Of a stretch of DNA of 64,000 bases, positions 24,396 to 36,733 are shown piece after piece. Origin of the DNA: Lottia gigantea (lineage: Eukaryota; Mollusca; Gastropoda; Lottiidae); contig NW_008711162.1 of the NCBI RefSeq assembly GCF_000327385.1, positions 74,334-138,333 of the forward strand. The letters are read 5' to 3'. The translations under genes and the position numbers were made by a program. Every line of letters begins with the position of its first letter. Within the stretch, counting starts at the first letter, position 1. The notes below the pieces were generated by a model that was not told where the DNA came from, searched no databases, and saw only the letters and a list, made by a program, of their open reading frames with translations.

Positions 24396-27300
24396 TATAT
24401 CCTTTACTCCATTGATGATAGGTTACATTCGGTAACTTGGCCAGCCCTTCACAAAGTTTAATATTTTTAAATTCATTGCACCCTAATTACCAAGGTCAAA
24501 ATATTTTCTGCTTGTCAAATACAGGATGTTTTGATAAAACATATTGTTTGTTTATTTCATGATGAAATAGTCTACGTGTATTTTTCATAAAAATATCCAT
24601 TATGTCAAAATACTCGGTTTTGAAAGTTAACTAATTAGTTACGTTAGATCTTTAATTGAGATGGATGCATACATCCTACTTAATAAAAATATTTGCTTTT
24701 CATATAAAAATATTTTGAAGATGCGGATGTAACTCGAAGGACCTCAAGAGTTTTCAATAAAAAGAAAGAAAACGATTTTCAGACAAATTTTTATTTTTCT
24801 TCTAAATATTAAAAATTGCCTAAAGACATGCATTTAACACAATGAAATGATTAGAATTGATGCCATTAAACGGGAAATTACATAAATATTATCAAATCAA
24901 TTCCAGTGAAAGAAAATCGCGGACGGATGAAAAGAAATCAACAACTCACTTGTCATTACTAATGTCAGAATATAGCCTTACCAATTCCCTTAACTCTGGC
25001 ACTAGGGACCCATTCAAATGACTTTTTCTTTACAAACTCCCTTTTAATATGCCCAACAGTTGTGCACTAACGTCTCGAAATGACGCATCTTTCAATATTC
25101 CTTTCGTCTTCGAACCCTAGGAGTTTGTAAAACTGTCGGTAAAAATAATGCAATTTTTCAGCTCACTGAACTGATACATAGAGTTATCAACTAACTTGGG
25201 CGCCATTTTTATTTATTACTCTTCTCTTTAAATTGACTTGCCCTTTTCTCAATCGCAGGCACCAAACTTAATTAGAGTGAATAAAACTTCATTAATGATT
25301 TTCCATGCTAATTATTTCTATAGCGGTATTTTCCCCAAATGACCATTTGCTTGGCTGAAGAAACAGTAAAAGACTTGCTGATATTATTTCGTTTCGTTAT
25401 ATTAATACCCATTCCTTAATTTTAAAATGTATCGATCACGACGTATAATAACTTGTTTGCTTTCATCGCCTGTAAAATGAATTATGAAAAAAAGATTTCA
25501 GTAGTCTGAGAAGGTTGTAAATTTGGAAAAAGTCGAATTAAACTGGCCAAGCGAGGCTAAAAATTATATCTTTACGTCTTATTGCGTTATATGACACACT
25601 AAATGTTCTCAAAAGTAGCGATCATTTCATAGGCTAGAATATATAGTTGCCAATTTTAGCTTCGTTCCGCATTATCACTTCGCTGTTGAAATTGATCACT
25701 GCCGACCATTTCTCGAGATTTTATTGCAAAAAGGTGAAAATTTGGTTCACTCACAATTAGAAAAGAAAAATTACCTTTATTTATTAGATGACATTTTTAC
25801 GAGATTGTGTCCAAGAATGTAATAGATTGCCATTTTCTTTTCTGGAATAAAAAGGAGAAAACAAACTTGATTACTTTCTCTGGAATTGCTTTTAGACTTT
25901 TTCTACTGCCTTTTCTTATCCTTGAAAAAAAAGATCATTTGCAATAATAGAAGTCAGTAATCGAAAAATTTTTAAGCGAGAGGAAAAAAAGAGTAATTTT
26001 TGGTTTGTTGGTAAATGTTTACTATGGACATGACTCATAGCTGATTACTGGCACCAAAAACCACTTTTCTTCTTTCAAGGGCGATAATTGATCAGTGATC
26101 TCACGAAATCCGAAAGAAAATACAATTTCTGACATCAAATTTCAAATCCAAGCCAAAAAGTTTTCAAAAATAGGCATTTAAAGGGAAGGAGTTTCTAAAA
26201 GAGCTGCGACTGAATTCGTATACAAAAATTTGCATAAAATTTTTTATTCTTGTGAATACATTTTACTTTCTGAAACGGGAGAATACTCTATTGAACTAGA
26301 CTAAGGGGGGTAACTCTAATCAGAGCCTTTACTCTTCCTTAGGTTATTATTAGAATTAATAAGTGTTTTTTTGAAGTGTTTTATTTTTTGTTTTACATTT
26401 CCGGAATATGTCATTGAAACTGTTTTAGGCAATCTTTTTGATACTGTTTTATCTCGCATTTTAGTTATTTAATATGCCATTCAATTGGTATTTCATATCT
26501 TTGAAGACTTTTAAACCTCAGATTAAAATCTAGACTATAACATAGGCCTAATCACCTAATGAAAAATCTTTAATAAGCAAATGATACTATTTGGTAGCTA
26601 ATAGCACTGATATAAAAGGGGCATCTTAATAAATGATTGTTTATTATGTCTAAAATCAGTTAACGTAATCACTGTTGTCATGTCAATTGCCTAGAATATT
26701 AATGGCCAGAAAACAAAGACGCATAAATTTGTCAACTGGTAATTGAAAGCGATAACAGTCTCGAGCACAAAGAGAGTTTAGTGTCGGAGACCACGGTTAA
26801 GGAAATTGCGCCGATTTTCCCGCGAGAATTCTTACCGCCCCTAGCGTCAAATATACCGAGACTTATCGCGGGCTTTAGGTCGTCTGCCTGCTCTTAAGTG
26901 TTATGAGACATGATACACGGTTATTGCTAAAATATGACATTAACAACTCGGGTGTCGATTGTGGCAGTGGAATGGTAGTTAAGTCTCAATTATTGACTAC
27001 TGGATATCGCCTCACATCGCATATTAACAGATCTGTCAATTAATTTCTCTTGGTTAATTTCAGGGTTTCTCAAATCAATCCTTATCATTTTATGCTACTA
27101 GACATGTCAAGATCGAAGGCTGATATGTTTTTTTATAGTGTTAAAATTCATGCTTCAAGCTGGTAGAGTATCAGTTGCATCTTTGCTCTTGTATATAGCT
27201 GTTTCAAACTTTTTTCTTTTAGTATAAACCATCATTTTAGATTAATTTCTGTTACTAGAATGTAGTTCATCAGTAGACTTATCAGCATCACCCCCACCAC

Positions 27301-29871
27301 AACTGACCCTGGTTCAATACCATCTCATTATACGGTATAGACCAAACGGTACAATTTTACAAGGAATAAGTGTTAACTAGTCCAAAAACGGCAACCCATC
27401 ACCCATAGCGGGCGAAACTGATATTCCACGATCTTAAAAAGGGGGTAATCAATCATATACATGTCGATTTTCTCCCTGTGATTTCGATACCATTAATATT
27501 TCAGAGGAGGAATCATGAAATTAGAAAATTGATGTCAAATCACTTTAGTTTTTCCAGGCTACACTACTATCAATTTGCTTAAAAGAGTTTTTAAAAAGTT
27601 CGTGTTTGTTTCATCAGTAAAGCTTGTCATTAAGCATGTCTATTACCATTAGCAGACATTGCTTTTGGCAAGAAAACTCGTCGCTTAAGAGACCAAAGAT
27701 TACCGCCAGACGCGATCGAAACAGTCCATCTAAATATTAAATCCAGAACACTCAGCTCAATAGATGTGTAAAAAGCCGACTCGGGCGTCCGTTTAAGATT
27801 CGTCAAGGGAATATGAACGCGGCAAGCTATTTGAGAGATGTTTTAAGAACGATCAGTTCTCATTGAAAAGATTGGGAACAAGATAGATCGCATATTTACA
27901 TTACATTACTCTTGTTTTTAGTGGAATAAATGCTTCCTTAATCAAATTCCATGCTGATATTGAGGTATGATTATGTCCGCTACATTGCTTTTGCTGATCT
28001 TCTGGTTTGGTTCTTTGATAGTTGGGGCTGGGGTGTCTTTGTATTCACCACATGCAGAAAACAGACCACCTCATCATGCCAAGGACACTAAATGAAACAT
28101 AGGATTGCCCACTTCTGTTTACGCTCAACTTACCAATTTGTACTTTGATGGACAGATTAGGATAGTGTTTGTTTCTGCTTGAAATACCGTTATTTGAATA
28201 TTGCACTACACCCAAATTAACAATTTTCTCATTTCGACAATTGCGTCAGAAAAACGAAATGGTTTATCCAAGATTCGATACATTGGTTATTAAGAAACAA
28301 TTTCTCAATGTAATTTGCTACATAATTATGTGGGATTCTTCATAATTATTTTCTTTTAATTTCTTAAGAAAAATGACAATAATTTCCATGTTAAAGTATG
28401 CATACATATGTTGTCTTTAGTCAATATATAATTCAGTAAAGATCATAAAACCCATTATTCTCAACACAATTACTTCATTTCTATATGTATTTTACTTATA
28501 AGGGATCACTCAGCCAAGTGTATTAATTATAAAGTTTGCCCTTTCATATGAAATTGCAGCCTTTTCTGTTCCGTATCGATTCAAGAAACTAGTGCTTTTA
28601 TTAGAGAAATTTGTACAAAAAATTAAAATTATTATTTTCAAGAGCTATTGTGAGAAAATGTGATCGAGATATATTTACATATTGGTTTTATGTAGATATA
28701 AAAATCAACCTAACTACATTCAAATATTAATATTTAGTGAAGCAACCACTCGAACATTAGCTGTGTTCGATTACGTATCATTATTGCATTCAATTGATTT
28801 TGTGCTTTGGTAGTTTGACTATTTGTTGTACTCGAATTATTTTAGTTTTATCATCGACAACGTTTTGCTTCTCCGAACCGATCAAAGAACTAGAAATATT
28901 GTTGAAGATCTAAATCGGGTTTCTTCAGAAGTCTTCGACTCAAAAGAGTATTTTCGGCTTTGGTATCGTTAACATATCGTTGAACTCTAAACTCTGTTGA
29001 TAGTTTGGTTTTTTATTCGCTTGAGTGGCACGGCATCGCTTTGCTGGTTCGTCTGCTATTTGAATAAAAGATGACGTCAAATGATTGATAGCTGACGGAA
29101 ATATGTCCGAATGGTTTGTTCATTTTTCACGAGGAAAAGTTGATCGTATAACTAATAAGTACCAATGTTGGTTTCTATGTTAGTTCCGCCTCTTTGAGTT
29201 CCAAGACTTTACTAGAACTGAAGCAAAAAGACAGAAACTGTTGAAAAATTCGTGTTAAAAATCTGAAGTTCTACTAGTGTTTGACTAGCATAATAAGCGT
29301 GCGTCACTTGACTATACTCGTGAAGAAATTAACACTAATTGTGAAACAAGCGTTCCCTCTCACCGCACTGCAGAGCACATGTGTGTCTCTCGATCATTAC
29401 GTTAAATCTCAACATTAGAGGTGTCGTTTACAGTATTTGCATTTTGAACCGCGGACTTACTGTATATCTGATTAGAATTCCTTAACTCTAACGAGAGATC
29501 GACTCGCTATTTCTCCATTTGTCTCGCTCATTAACAGATCACATGAAAATTCATGTCAATTTATAAGACGGTAATTTACACCAATGGGAAAAAGTTGTTA
29601 GTTTTCGTCTCAGTGTGGGATTGATTTTGGTGCAGTGCTATATATTACTGTTTCTTCTATTGTGTATTAACTGTGAAACGAACGACAAACGACATTTGGA
29701 ATCGTTGTGACTTTTTTTTATTTAATGGTCTCATGTAATATTTATGTGTAAAATGTGGTTTTAAATGGATGTGCTATTAACTCTGGAGGAAATCTAATTA
29801 GTATTAAGTTTTTACATAACAAAAAGGCTGTTAGTATTTTTATATTTATTAAAAGCCATAGTGGATAATAA
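24396..29871. other. Non-coding region upstream of exon 1a
   Basis: No exon recognised. Two less A/T-rich islands, 26760-26900 and 27690-27850, stand out. The first includes TTTCCCGCG (26816-26824), an E2F-like site. The last 1 kb, with CRE and PBX/HOX-like sites at 29072-29089, is the natural place for the exon 1a promoter, but I see no clear TATA box or initiator. Confidence 0.4.
29072..29089 (+). promoter_or_regulatory. CRE palindrome with adjacent PBX/HOX-like site
   Basis: A perfect TGACGTCA (29072-29079) is followed two bases later by TGATTGAT (29082-29089), a PBX/HOX-type composite motif. The pair lies about 800 bp upstream of the exon 1a ATG. This is the only place in the window where I saw both motifs side by side. 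Regulatory function is inferred. Confidence 0.35.
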
Positions 29872-29872
29872 A

Positions 29873-30116
29873 ATGGACATGATATATTTTGGAGAGGGTG
29901 GAAGTTATAACCCCTTCAGGACTGGATATAATTATTCGCAAATGAATCCCCATTGTAAATATGAATTTCCCTCCGCATGTTCTTATGCTAACTTCAACCA
30001 AAGTTCGGAGGGCAATGGGTACTTTCCAACCGCCATCGGGCCGTATGGCCCTTTCAGCCAGGCAGCGGCGGCAACTTGTGCTAGTTATTTTCAACGAAAG
30101 GGCGGCCGAATAAAAG
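29873..30116 (+). CDS. Pax2/5/8: Pax2/5/8 alternative first exon 1a (inferred)
   Basis: ATG at 29873 in good context (AAAATGG) opens 81 codons plus one base, ending AAAAG before the donor GTATGT at 30117. The phase 1 end joins exactly to the paired-box exon at 51638, giving RIKGHGGVNQ across the junction. The peptide is unusual: 16 of 81 residues are Tyr or Phe, with a QAAAA run (63-67) and a basic patch RKGGRIK (75-81) just before the paired domain. It is more G/C-rich than its flanks. Vertebrate PAX5 is known to use alternative first exons with the same phase, so the arrangement has precedent; I do not recognise this peptide. An in-frame GTG at 29861 is not a likely start. Alternatively it is the first exon of another gene (RKGG recalls Hhex-type pre-homeodomain sequence), but no homeobox follows in the next 20 kb. 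Confidence 0.68.
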
Positions 30117-31879
30117 GTATGTCTAAACAAATTATTTTTCCTTATAGAATTTTTCCTGCATCAATTTCCTCAATAAATTTTGATGAAAAAGATAAAAATG
30201 TTACAATATTTAAATTTTGAAAAATTGTAGAAGAAAGAAAAATAGAAATTCATAAAGCAAAACGGTCATTTCGCATGAAAATATTGTACCGTGCTTGAGC
30301 TTTTGTTCTTCAATTACCTCGATAAGAAATATTGGAAATCCATTTTTAATGATTTCTTAAGTACGAAATATAACATAATTGTCTCTTTCTAAATAGAAGA
30401 AAATAAAATAACATAATATTTTAATAAAAGACTTCTAAATATTTTGACAAATGTATTGAAAGTGACTAGCTTTTAATCAGTATTTTATTGATAACTGTCA
30501 AATCGGAGGATTTCAACTGTCAGTCATTTGAACGTACGACATATGAGACGTCTTTCCCTTGTTTCCTTTTCAATGTAATACTTGTTCGCTTCTTGATAGC
30601 AAATGTTTTGGTTTTTCGATATTGCCACAAGAAACCTAGTATTTGAAATGTGGTCAAGCGAAACGCCGTCTAATGGGGTTGCCTATATATTTATTTCCCG
30701 TCATATTGTTCAAGAAGATTGAAAAACGGTTAGGGAGGAGAAGGCCATCAAGTCTCTACGGATATGAAGCGAGTACGAGTCTTTTAAAACTCCAATTAAG
30801 ATTTTCCTTTAATAAACTTCTCTGGAGAATTGGATTTTTTGTTGTCGATGATTTCTGATGAATGAGTGTTCATTTCTTTGTAATTAAATCTGAAATCAAC
30901 TCTTCACTGCTTTCCTATAACAGCCAATTAAAGACATTGTTTGGCATCCTGAAAACACCAATTTTGTTGCTGGTTTTGATCTGAAAGCTGTATACCTGCA
31001 AGTTATTACGCAATTTAAGTTTCAGTGAATTGTTTAAACACGTACAAAGCCTACAGTTTTTCTTCTTTTTTATATCAAATATTTTTATGAAATAATCAAA
31101 ATAACTTACTATTTTAGAACTCTTTAGTGAGTGTTTATCCTTGCATCCTCTTCTAAAGGAGGCACATCTACCAGATTTTTCTTCAAACTGTAAAATTCAG
31201 GTTGATATAGGTTAATTGATAGCTCAAAGTTCTATTATATCTTTTTGACTTTTATTTTCACTATCATCAACCAACTGATTCTGGGTTTTTTGTGATCTAG
31301 CTAATAACATAGAGTTTTAATTAATATTCGGAGAATGATGCAAATTGAAGAATAATTCAATTAAAACTGTGATAGAAGATTGATATATTACAAAATGAAT
31401 TAAAATTTACCATAAATATATTTTATCATATTAATGGACATTAATATAAAACCAATAATAATTTCATTTTATAATTAACAGTTCTCAGTATCTGTTGCTT
31501 AGTTGAAAACAAAATAAATTCAAAATTAGCTTATTTTTTTGCAATCAAAATTGGCATAGGCGTACATTTATCATTTTTTGTGTTTTTATGATTAAAATGA
31601 GAGAAAAAATTTTATAATCATTCTTGCTTTTTGAAGGTAAAATAACTAATTAGTAATGATATGCAAATTATGCATTTTCCTGGGAAAAATTTGTTTGTAC
31701 GCGTCTGTATGCAACTATCAGCTGTGATATGGTTTTTATTTTTGTATATATAATTTTATCAATGCCAGTTTTTTCTTAATTTATGCTAAAATCAGTTTTG
31801 TAGACCGTGTTTAATTCTTTTTAATATCATACTCATAACTTTGCTGTTTACTGCTAAATTTCAATGTAAATGACGACTA
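30117..31879 (+). other. Intron sequence 3' of exon 1a
   Basis: AT-rich with no coding signal. A 71-codon frame at 30643-30858 is not recognisable. It is intronic if exon 1a splices to 51638. Confidence 0.45.
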
Positions 31880-32260
31880 AGCTTAACCAACTTCGAATAT
31901 ATTATTCAGAACTTCAGATCAGAAAGAATACTTAAGCTTAGCTTTATACAGCACTTCTAGCTTAACTACAGAAAGCATAATTTAGCTTCGCATCAGATAG
32001 CACCTGCTAGTTTAGTTTCAGATATCACTTCTAGTCTAACTACAAATAGCATATCTAATCTTTCATCTGTTACCATATTCTAGCTTTGTTAAACATAGCA
32101 CCTTCTATAGCTTAGATAGCATAGTTTACCAAAGGTTCAGACTGCACGGTCTAGTTAACCTTCAGATAGCATAGTCTAATTCAACTCCAGATAATATCTT
32201 CATGCTTAAATCCGAAATTAGATTTGCCGAACTTCAGATAGCAAATGTCTAACCAGAGGT
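31880..32260 (+). repeat. Degenerate tandem array, about 30-bp unit
   Basis: About twelve imperfect units built on CAGATAGCA, CTTCTAGC or TAGTCTA, and TTAACT or TTCAACT. They are clearest at 31985-32060 and 32150-32190. Strong divergence suggests an old array. It lies in the long intron downstream of exon 1a. Confidence 0.75.
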
Positions 32261-32587
32261 TAACATATATCTGTAATATTGAACATAATTAGAAAGACCG
32301 TACATCATATGCTGATTATTTGTACGTGTACTTGAGTTTCAGGTTACTTTTTGACTTGATTTGTTTATGAGAACTTAAATGTCCTGTATACTATAGTATT
32401 GGTATAAAGTTACTATAAGTGCAAAATATATATGTAATTTATACATAAGAGTATATGCAAACCAAAAGCTTATCTCTTGAAGGTAAAACACTATCGTAGC
32501 TGACTATGATCAAGTAATTTCCAGATCTTGGTTTGGTTGTGTCAGTATTAACCTGTCGAAGTTTTTTGTAAAATAAAGTACGATGAG

Positions 32588-32672
32588 TTTCTGAACCAAG
32601 ATGAATCAAATTGCGTATTTGTTTCTGATCTAAGATGAATCAAATTGCTTTTTTGTTTCTGAACCAAGATAT
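32588..32672 (+). repeat. Short tandem repeat, 34-bp unit, 2.5 copies
   Basis: GTTTCTGAACCAAGATGAAT starts at 32587, GTTTCTGATCTAAGATGAAT at 32621 and GTTTCTGAACCAAGAT at 32655. Copies 1 and 2 also share CAAATTGC. Confidence 0.9.
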
Positions 32673-32980
32673 TCGTGAAACTTGTTATCATGTGCTAGAA
32701 TCATTCCATCTATATGGGTAATAGGAACACATGGAACCAGTGGAACCTACATCCCCTATATCTGTGTCTCCCTAAGTTTGCTGAACTAATGGATAAATCG
32801 CTCAAAATCACGATGGCAGCAGAGTTAATATCTAATTTTGATATGCTTGAAGACGGTTTGATTTTAAATTAATGTCACCGTCTGTTGGTTCCAAATAAAA
32901 CATGCGATTTCTTTTAGATCCCTTTTGGTGAAATTGTCTTCGGGGACATTGTGGCACTCCCGATTCCTTCTCAGAAGCTT

Positions 32981-33013
32981 CGAGGTGAAACCTCGCGGAA
33001 AATTAGCCGCGAG
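32981..33013. other. Overlapping perfect inverted repeats in a G/C-rich island
   Basis: CGAGGT-GAA-ACCTCG (32981-32995) overlaps CTCGCGG-AAAATTAG-CCGCGAG (32992-33013). The two stems share bases 32992-32995, so only one could form at a time. The surrounding 130 bp are conspicuously G/C-rich for this window. No known RNA family recognised. Confidence 0.45.
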
Positions 33014-33590
33014 ACGAAACCTGGTCCCTCGGGGCGAGATTGCATGGTGATCGAACAAAAACTGGAATCCTATAATAATTACTCGAGATATTCTATAACG
33101 AAACAAACTTTTAAGCCTTAATATCATTAGTTATATATCCATTTTGGAAATATGATTGTCTTGTCTTTGGTTTGATCACTGGTATTAGTGGGACATCAAA
33201 GGGAATTAAGACGGACGAGCTTGACCGGATACGATCAAATAACAATGAAGCATTAATACCTTGCATCAGTATTATATGAAATTAGTATTGATGACAAATA
33301 AAGCGGAACGAAAGTATATAAATACACGTTAGGGAGATTTTTTTCTATCATTATTGTTAATGAACATGTTTTTGATTTCCTATTTTTGTGATAATTGTAA
33401 CCTTGGGTACTTCCTTTTGTTTAGTTTCTTTCGGCTTTTGCAGGAACACATTCAGTTTAGGACAATATTGTAATTGGTCATGCCTTCTGTTTTATAACGG
33501 ATAGATTGTAAAATGGGCCTGTCAGGAAGATTTGCAATTTTTTGGCTCTTCTGTTTCAGGCCAATAATGAATCGATTTTGCAATTACTAC

Positions 33591-34150
33591 TTAGTCTAAT
33601 GTCGTTTGAGATATGAAGTATATGCTTACTCTTCCAGTACACTTGTACTATTCCACAACAAGAATATAATGCTCTGTTTCATAACAAGAATATATTGCAA
33701 TGTTCTGTCCAACTAAAGATCGGAATAGTAATGTTCTCTTTTATAACAGGACTAAATGTATATTGCAATGTTCTGTACAGCTTATAAAAGGAATAGTATA
33801 TATTAGTCTAATTCGTTTGAGATATGAAGTATATGCTTACTCTTCCAGTACACTTGTACTATTCCACAACAAGAATATAATGCTCTGTTTCATAACAGGA
33901 ATATATTGCAATGTTCTGTACAGATAGAGATCAGAATAGTTATGTTCTGTTTCATGACAAGAATACGTTGTAATGTTCTGTACTATTAGAGATCAGAGTA
34001 GTTATGTTCCCTTTAATTACGCAAATATAATTTAAAGTTCTGTCCTGTAATAGTGTAATGCTCTGTACGTGATCAGTAATTCTGTTTCATGGCAGGGTTA
34101 TATCTATACAGCTAGAAATCGAAGTGGTAATGTTCTGTTCCATTGCAATT
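33591..34150 (+). repeat. Compound tandem array with a 211-bp duplication
   Basis: The basic unit is about 60-70 bp around ATGTTCTGTTTCATAACA, AGAATATATTGCAATG and AGATCGGAATAGT. Superimposed is a recent duplication of 211 bp: TTAGTCTAAT starting at 33591 is repeated at 33803, together with a nearly identical 130-bp block containing CCAGTACACTTGTACTATTC. The right half (33950-34150) decays. No gene content; an open frame at 33700-33927 is repeat translation. Confidence 0.9.
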
Positions 34151-36554
34151 TTATGAACAGAAAGAGAACTTTATTATATTTAAATTAGTTATGGTGCATA
34201 TTAGTTATGGTAGATAATAGAAAATACAATGACAATTGCATGACTGGTTTGACTAATGTAAATCAGAGTTGAAATCCCAATAGAAAGCATCAGGTGTTCA
34301 AGAAAGACGTGTCAAATATATATATATATTTAAATCGATATGTTACTTCAAATAATCTTTTAAAGATAATTGCATTAATGTCGAACCGCATAATCACAAT
34401 CTATAATGTATTCTATTAAATATAATCAGAGAGCTCTTAAAGATGACAAAACCTTAAGAATATAGATCCCGACACAACATCACTTGAAAAAAATAGGATC
34501 TAAATGAGCCACTCCAACTTTTTAGGCATTTAATGAAGTGAAGCCACTCGAATTGGCTACAGTCCATTGACAATCTTTTCACTCAATGCTTCAGTATGAA
34601 TACTGAAATGAATATTGATATAAATGATAATTTAAATACGATCGACAAGTGAATAATATGAAATTTCTGAAAATATTTAACTAAATAACACAAATTCTTC
34701 AAATGCAGTTTTAAAACCTTTACGATACATCAAAAAATGCAATACATCAGCAAAATACGATATATCAGAAAAATACGATTCCTCAATAAGATATGATACT
34801 TCAGCAGAATTCAATTCCGCAGCAAAAAAAAAAACTGATCCCGTGCAAAATACGATTCTGCAGTAATAATAATATACGATAAATTGACAAGATACGTCCA
34901 ATGGGAAAAGTCACGATATCACGACGAAATATTTTGAATTTCGGTCCGTTCTTTACTTTCTTTGGCGGAAAATACCAAATTTATTTTTAATTAAGATCAA
35001 AATAACATTTCATTTAATATGTATCTAAGGTTTAAATTTTTGCATTTTTTTATAATCAACTTTCATAAAGGTTATTGAAGACTGTATTTGTATATTATTT
35101 ACAATTCTTTTATAAGTGAAGATGTCGACATAGTTTAAATAACACAGAAAGTCATTAAGTGTAAACAAACTGCTGCATATTATTGCAGTTTCGTTTAACT
35201 TTTTTCTAAAGTATAATTTTTGACATTGTAATAATTGTTAAGGGTTTATGTGCGGACTAATTAGATTTTGGTACAGAATATATTATGTACTTACTGAACT
35301 ATATATATAATCTGCGTCCAGCTGTACAAAAATGTGTACAATGAAAAAAAAAAAACAGACAGTACAATATGAGAAGGAACTCGAAATATACGGGGTCCAA
35401 GAATTTTTCCCCTGCTATATACTCGAAATCGAAAAATACCACTGTGTCGTGGGATATTGTTCCGAACTCTGTCGAAAATTAGATTTAGAATGGGCTACAA
35501 CTCTCTTCGTCTCTCTTTTAGTCCTCTTGTCGGTTTGGTTTGAAAGGAGTAACATAATCTTGCTGTTCAGCAAGGAATTGTTTATTGCACCAAAGCTGCA
35601 ATTTTTATAAGAAATTGCTTGTTCTTGCTTTCCAGGACAGAGCAACTCTTACAGAAGAATTTCAATATCTTTCAATATAGAATTCTTGAAAAGTCAATAA
35701 AATCCTACACGAGTAATGTTGTTCAAATTGGATGAAAATTATACTACAGTTGGCATTCTGAGGTATAATAATTGCCAGATCATCAAAATTCCATCACTTT
35801 TATAAAGCGATTAAAGAAACAATGAAATTTTATTTGTAATTCCTATCAATTAAGTTCAAATAATTCCGCCGATGTTATTGATAGAATTTTATTGCTTTCT
35901 GAATAAAACTAACCGATTTGTTTGTGTCATGTTTTTGTGTGTTATGGATGTCATCTGCTAGTTATGTACTCAATGGACGGCGTATTGGTCATCTGGCCGA
36001 AATTGAATAGTGACCAGTACAATGGTCAGCTAATAAAAGAGCAATAGAAAGTAATTTGTCCCCTAAAATTTCATCTCTTAATTTGTACAGCTCAATGAAG
36101 CTCGTCTAATGCCCTCTATTGATCAACACATGTTGCAGCGGTCAGTTCGAGTGGTCATTATGTTGAGTCCGAGTTGATTGACCAGTGTCCGGTCTAAGAG
36201 GTTTATTGGGAAGACAGGTTCCGATTGGCATTATGTAGATACATTGTCAGGTGTTATAGAGTCTATTAAAAAGTAACAATGCTACGTTAATATGAGTATA
36301 ATGCACTTCAGTTATTTGTCAGCCATTTTGTTTTCAAACTTTTATGACAGATAAACTTGCCATCGTTCGGTGTCCCTTTTTATGTTGACTGAAATGGCCA
36401 TTGCTTTGGAGAATACGGATTTCGTATCATTGTTCTTTTGTTTTAAATAATCTAAAACAACCTCTTGACAGAGAATGTGGAAATGTTAAGAGATGTTGTT
36501 TTTTTCGCCATGGAAAGGATATGACAAGGTTCAAAGATTGTTATTTTTCCACAG
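34151..36554 (+). other. Intron-like sequence with a degenerate ATACGAT array
   Basis: Between about 34720 and 34890 there are five or six copies of (A/T)TACGAT(A/T/C), separated by roughly 20-40 bp and flanked by CAGCA or TCAG. Otherwise nothing recognised. The overlapping open frames at 35332-35645 on both strands are not distinctive. Confidence 0.4.
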
Positions 36555-36733
36555 AAAGGATATGGCAAGGAAAAAAGACAGATATGTTGCCAAGAATAGA
36601 GGCGACCATTCACCATTTATTGTCCCAACCAAACTACGAGACACGTTTCAAGCCCAGCGTCTCCGATCTGCATTACTCACAGAAGGAACTAAACTGAAAG
36701 ATCCAAAATCACTATTTCAGCCAATATCTGTAG
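36555..36733 (+). CDS. Speculative phase-1 exon with its own ATG
   Basis: TTATTTTTCCACAG ends at 36554 and CTGTAG is followed by GTACTG at 36734. ATG at 36562 opens 57 codons plus one base, phase 1, so it could also join the paired-box exon. The frame is Lys/Arg-rich (MARKKDRYVAKNRGDH at the start). The ACAGAAAGGATATGGCAAGG block echoes a nearby ATGGAAAGGATATGACAAGG (36520), so the acceptor sits in a local duplication. I do not recognise the peptide. Phase agreement is one in three by chance and the donor is mediocre, so I treat it as a weak candidate only. Confidence 0.13.

Noticed and set aside
29849-30130. Minus-strand 93-codon frame over exon 1a
   Set aside because: It is the antisense shadow of the + strand exon, which has the better start, donor and phase.
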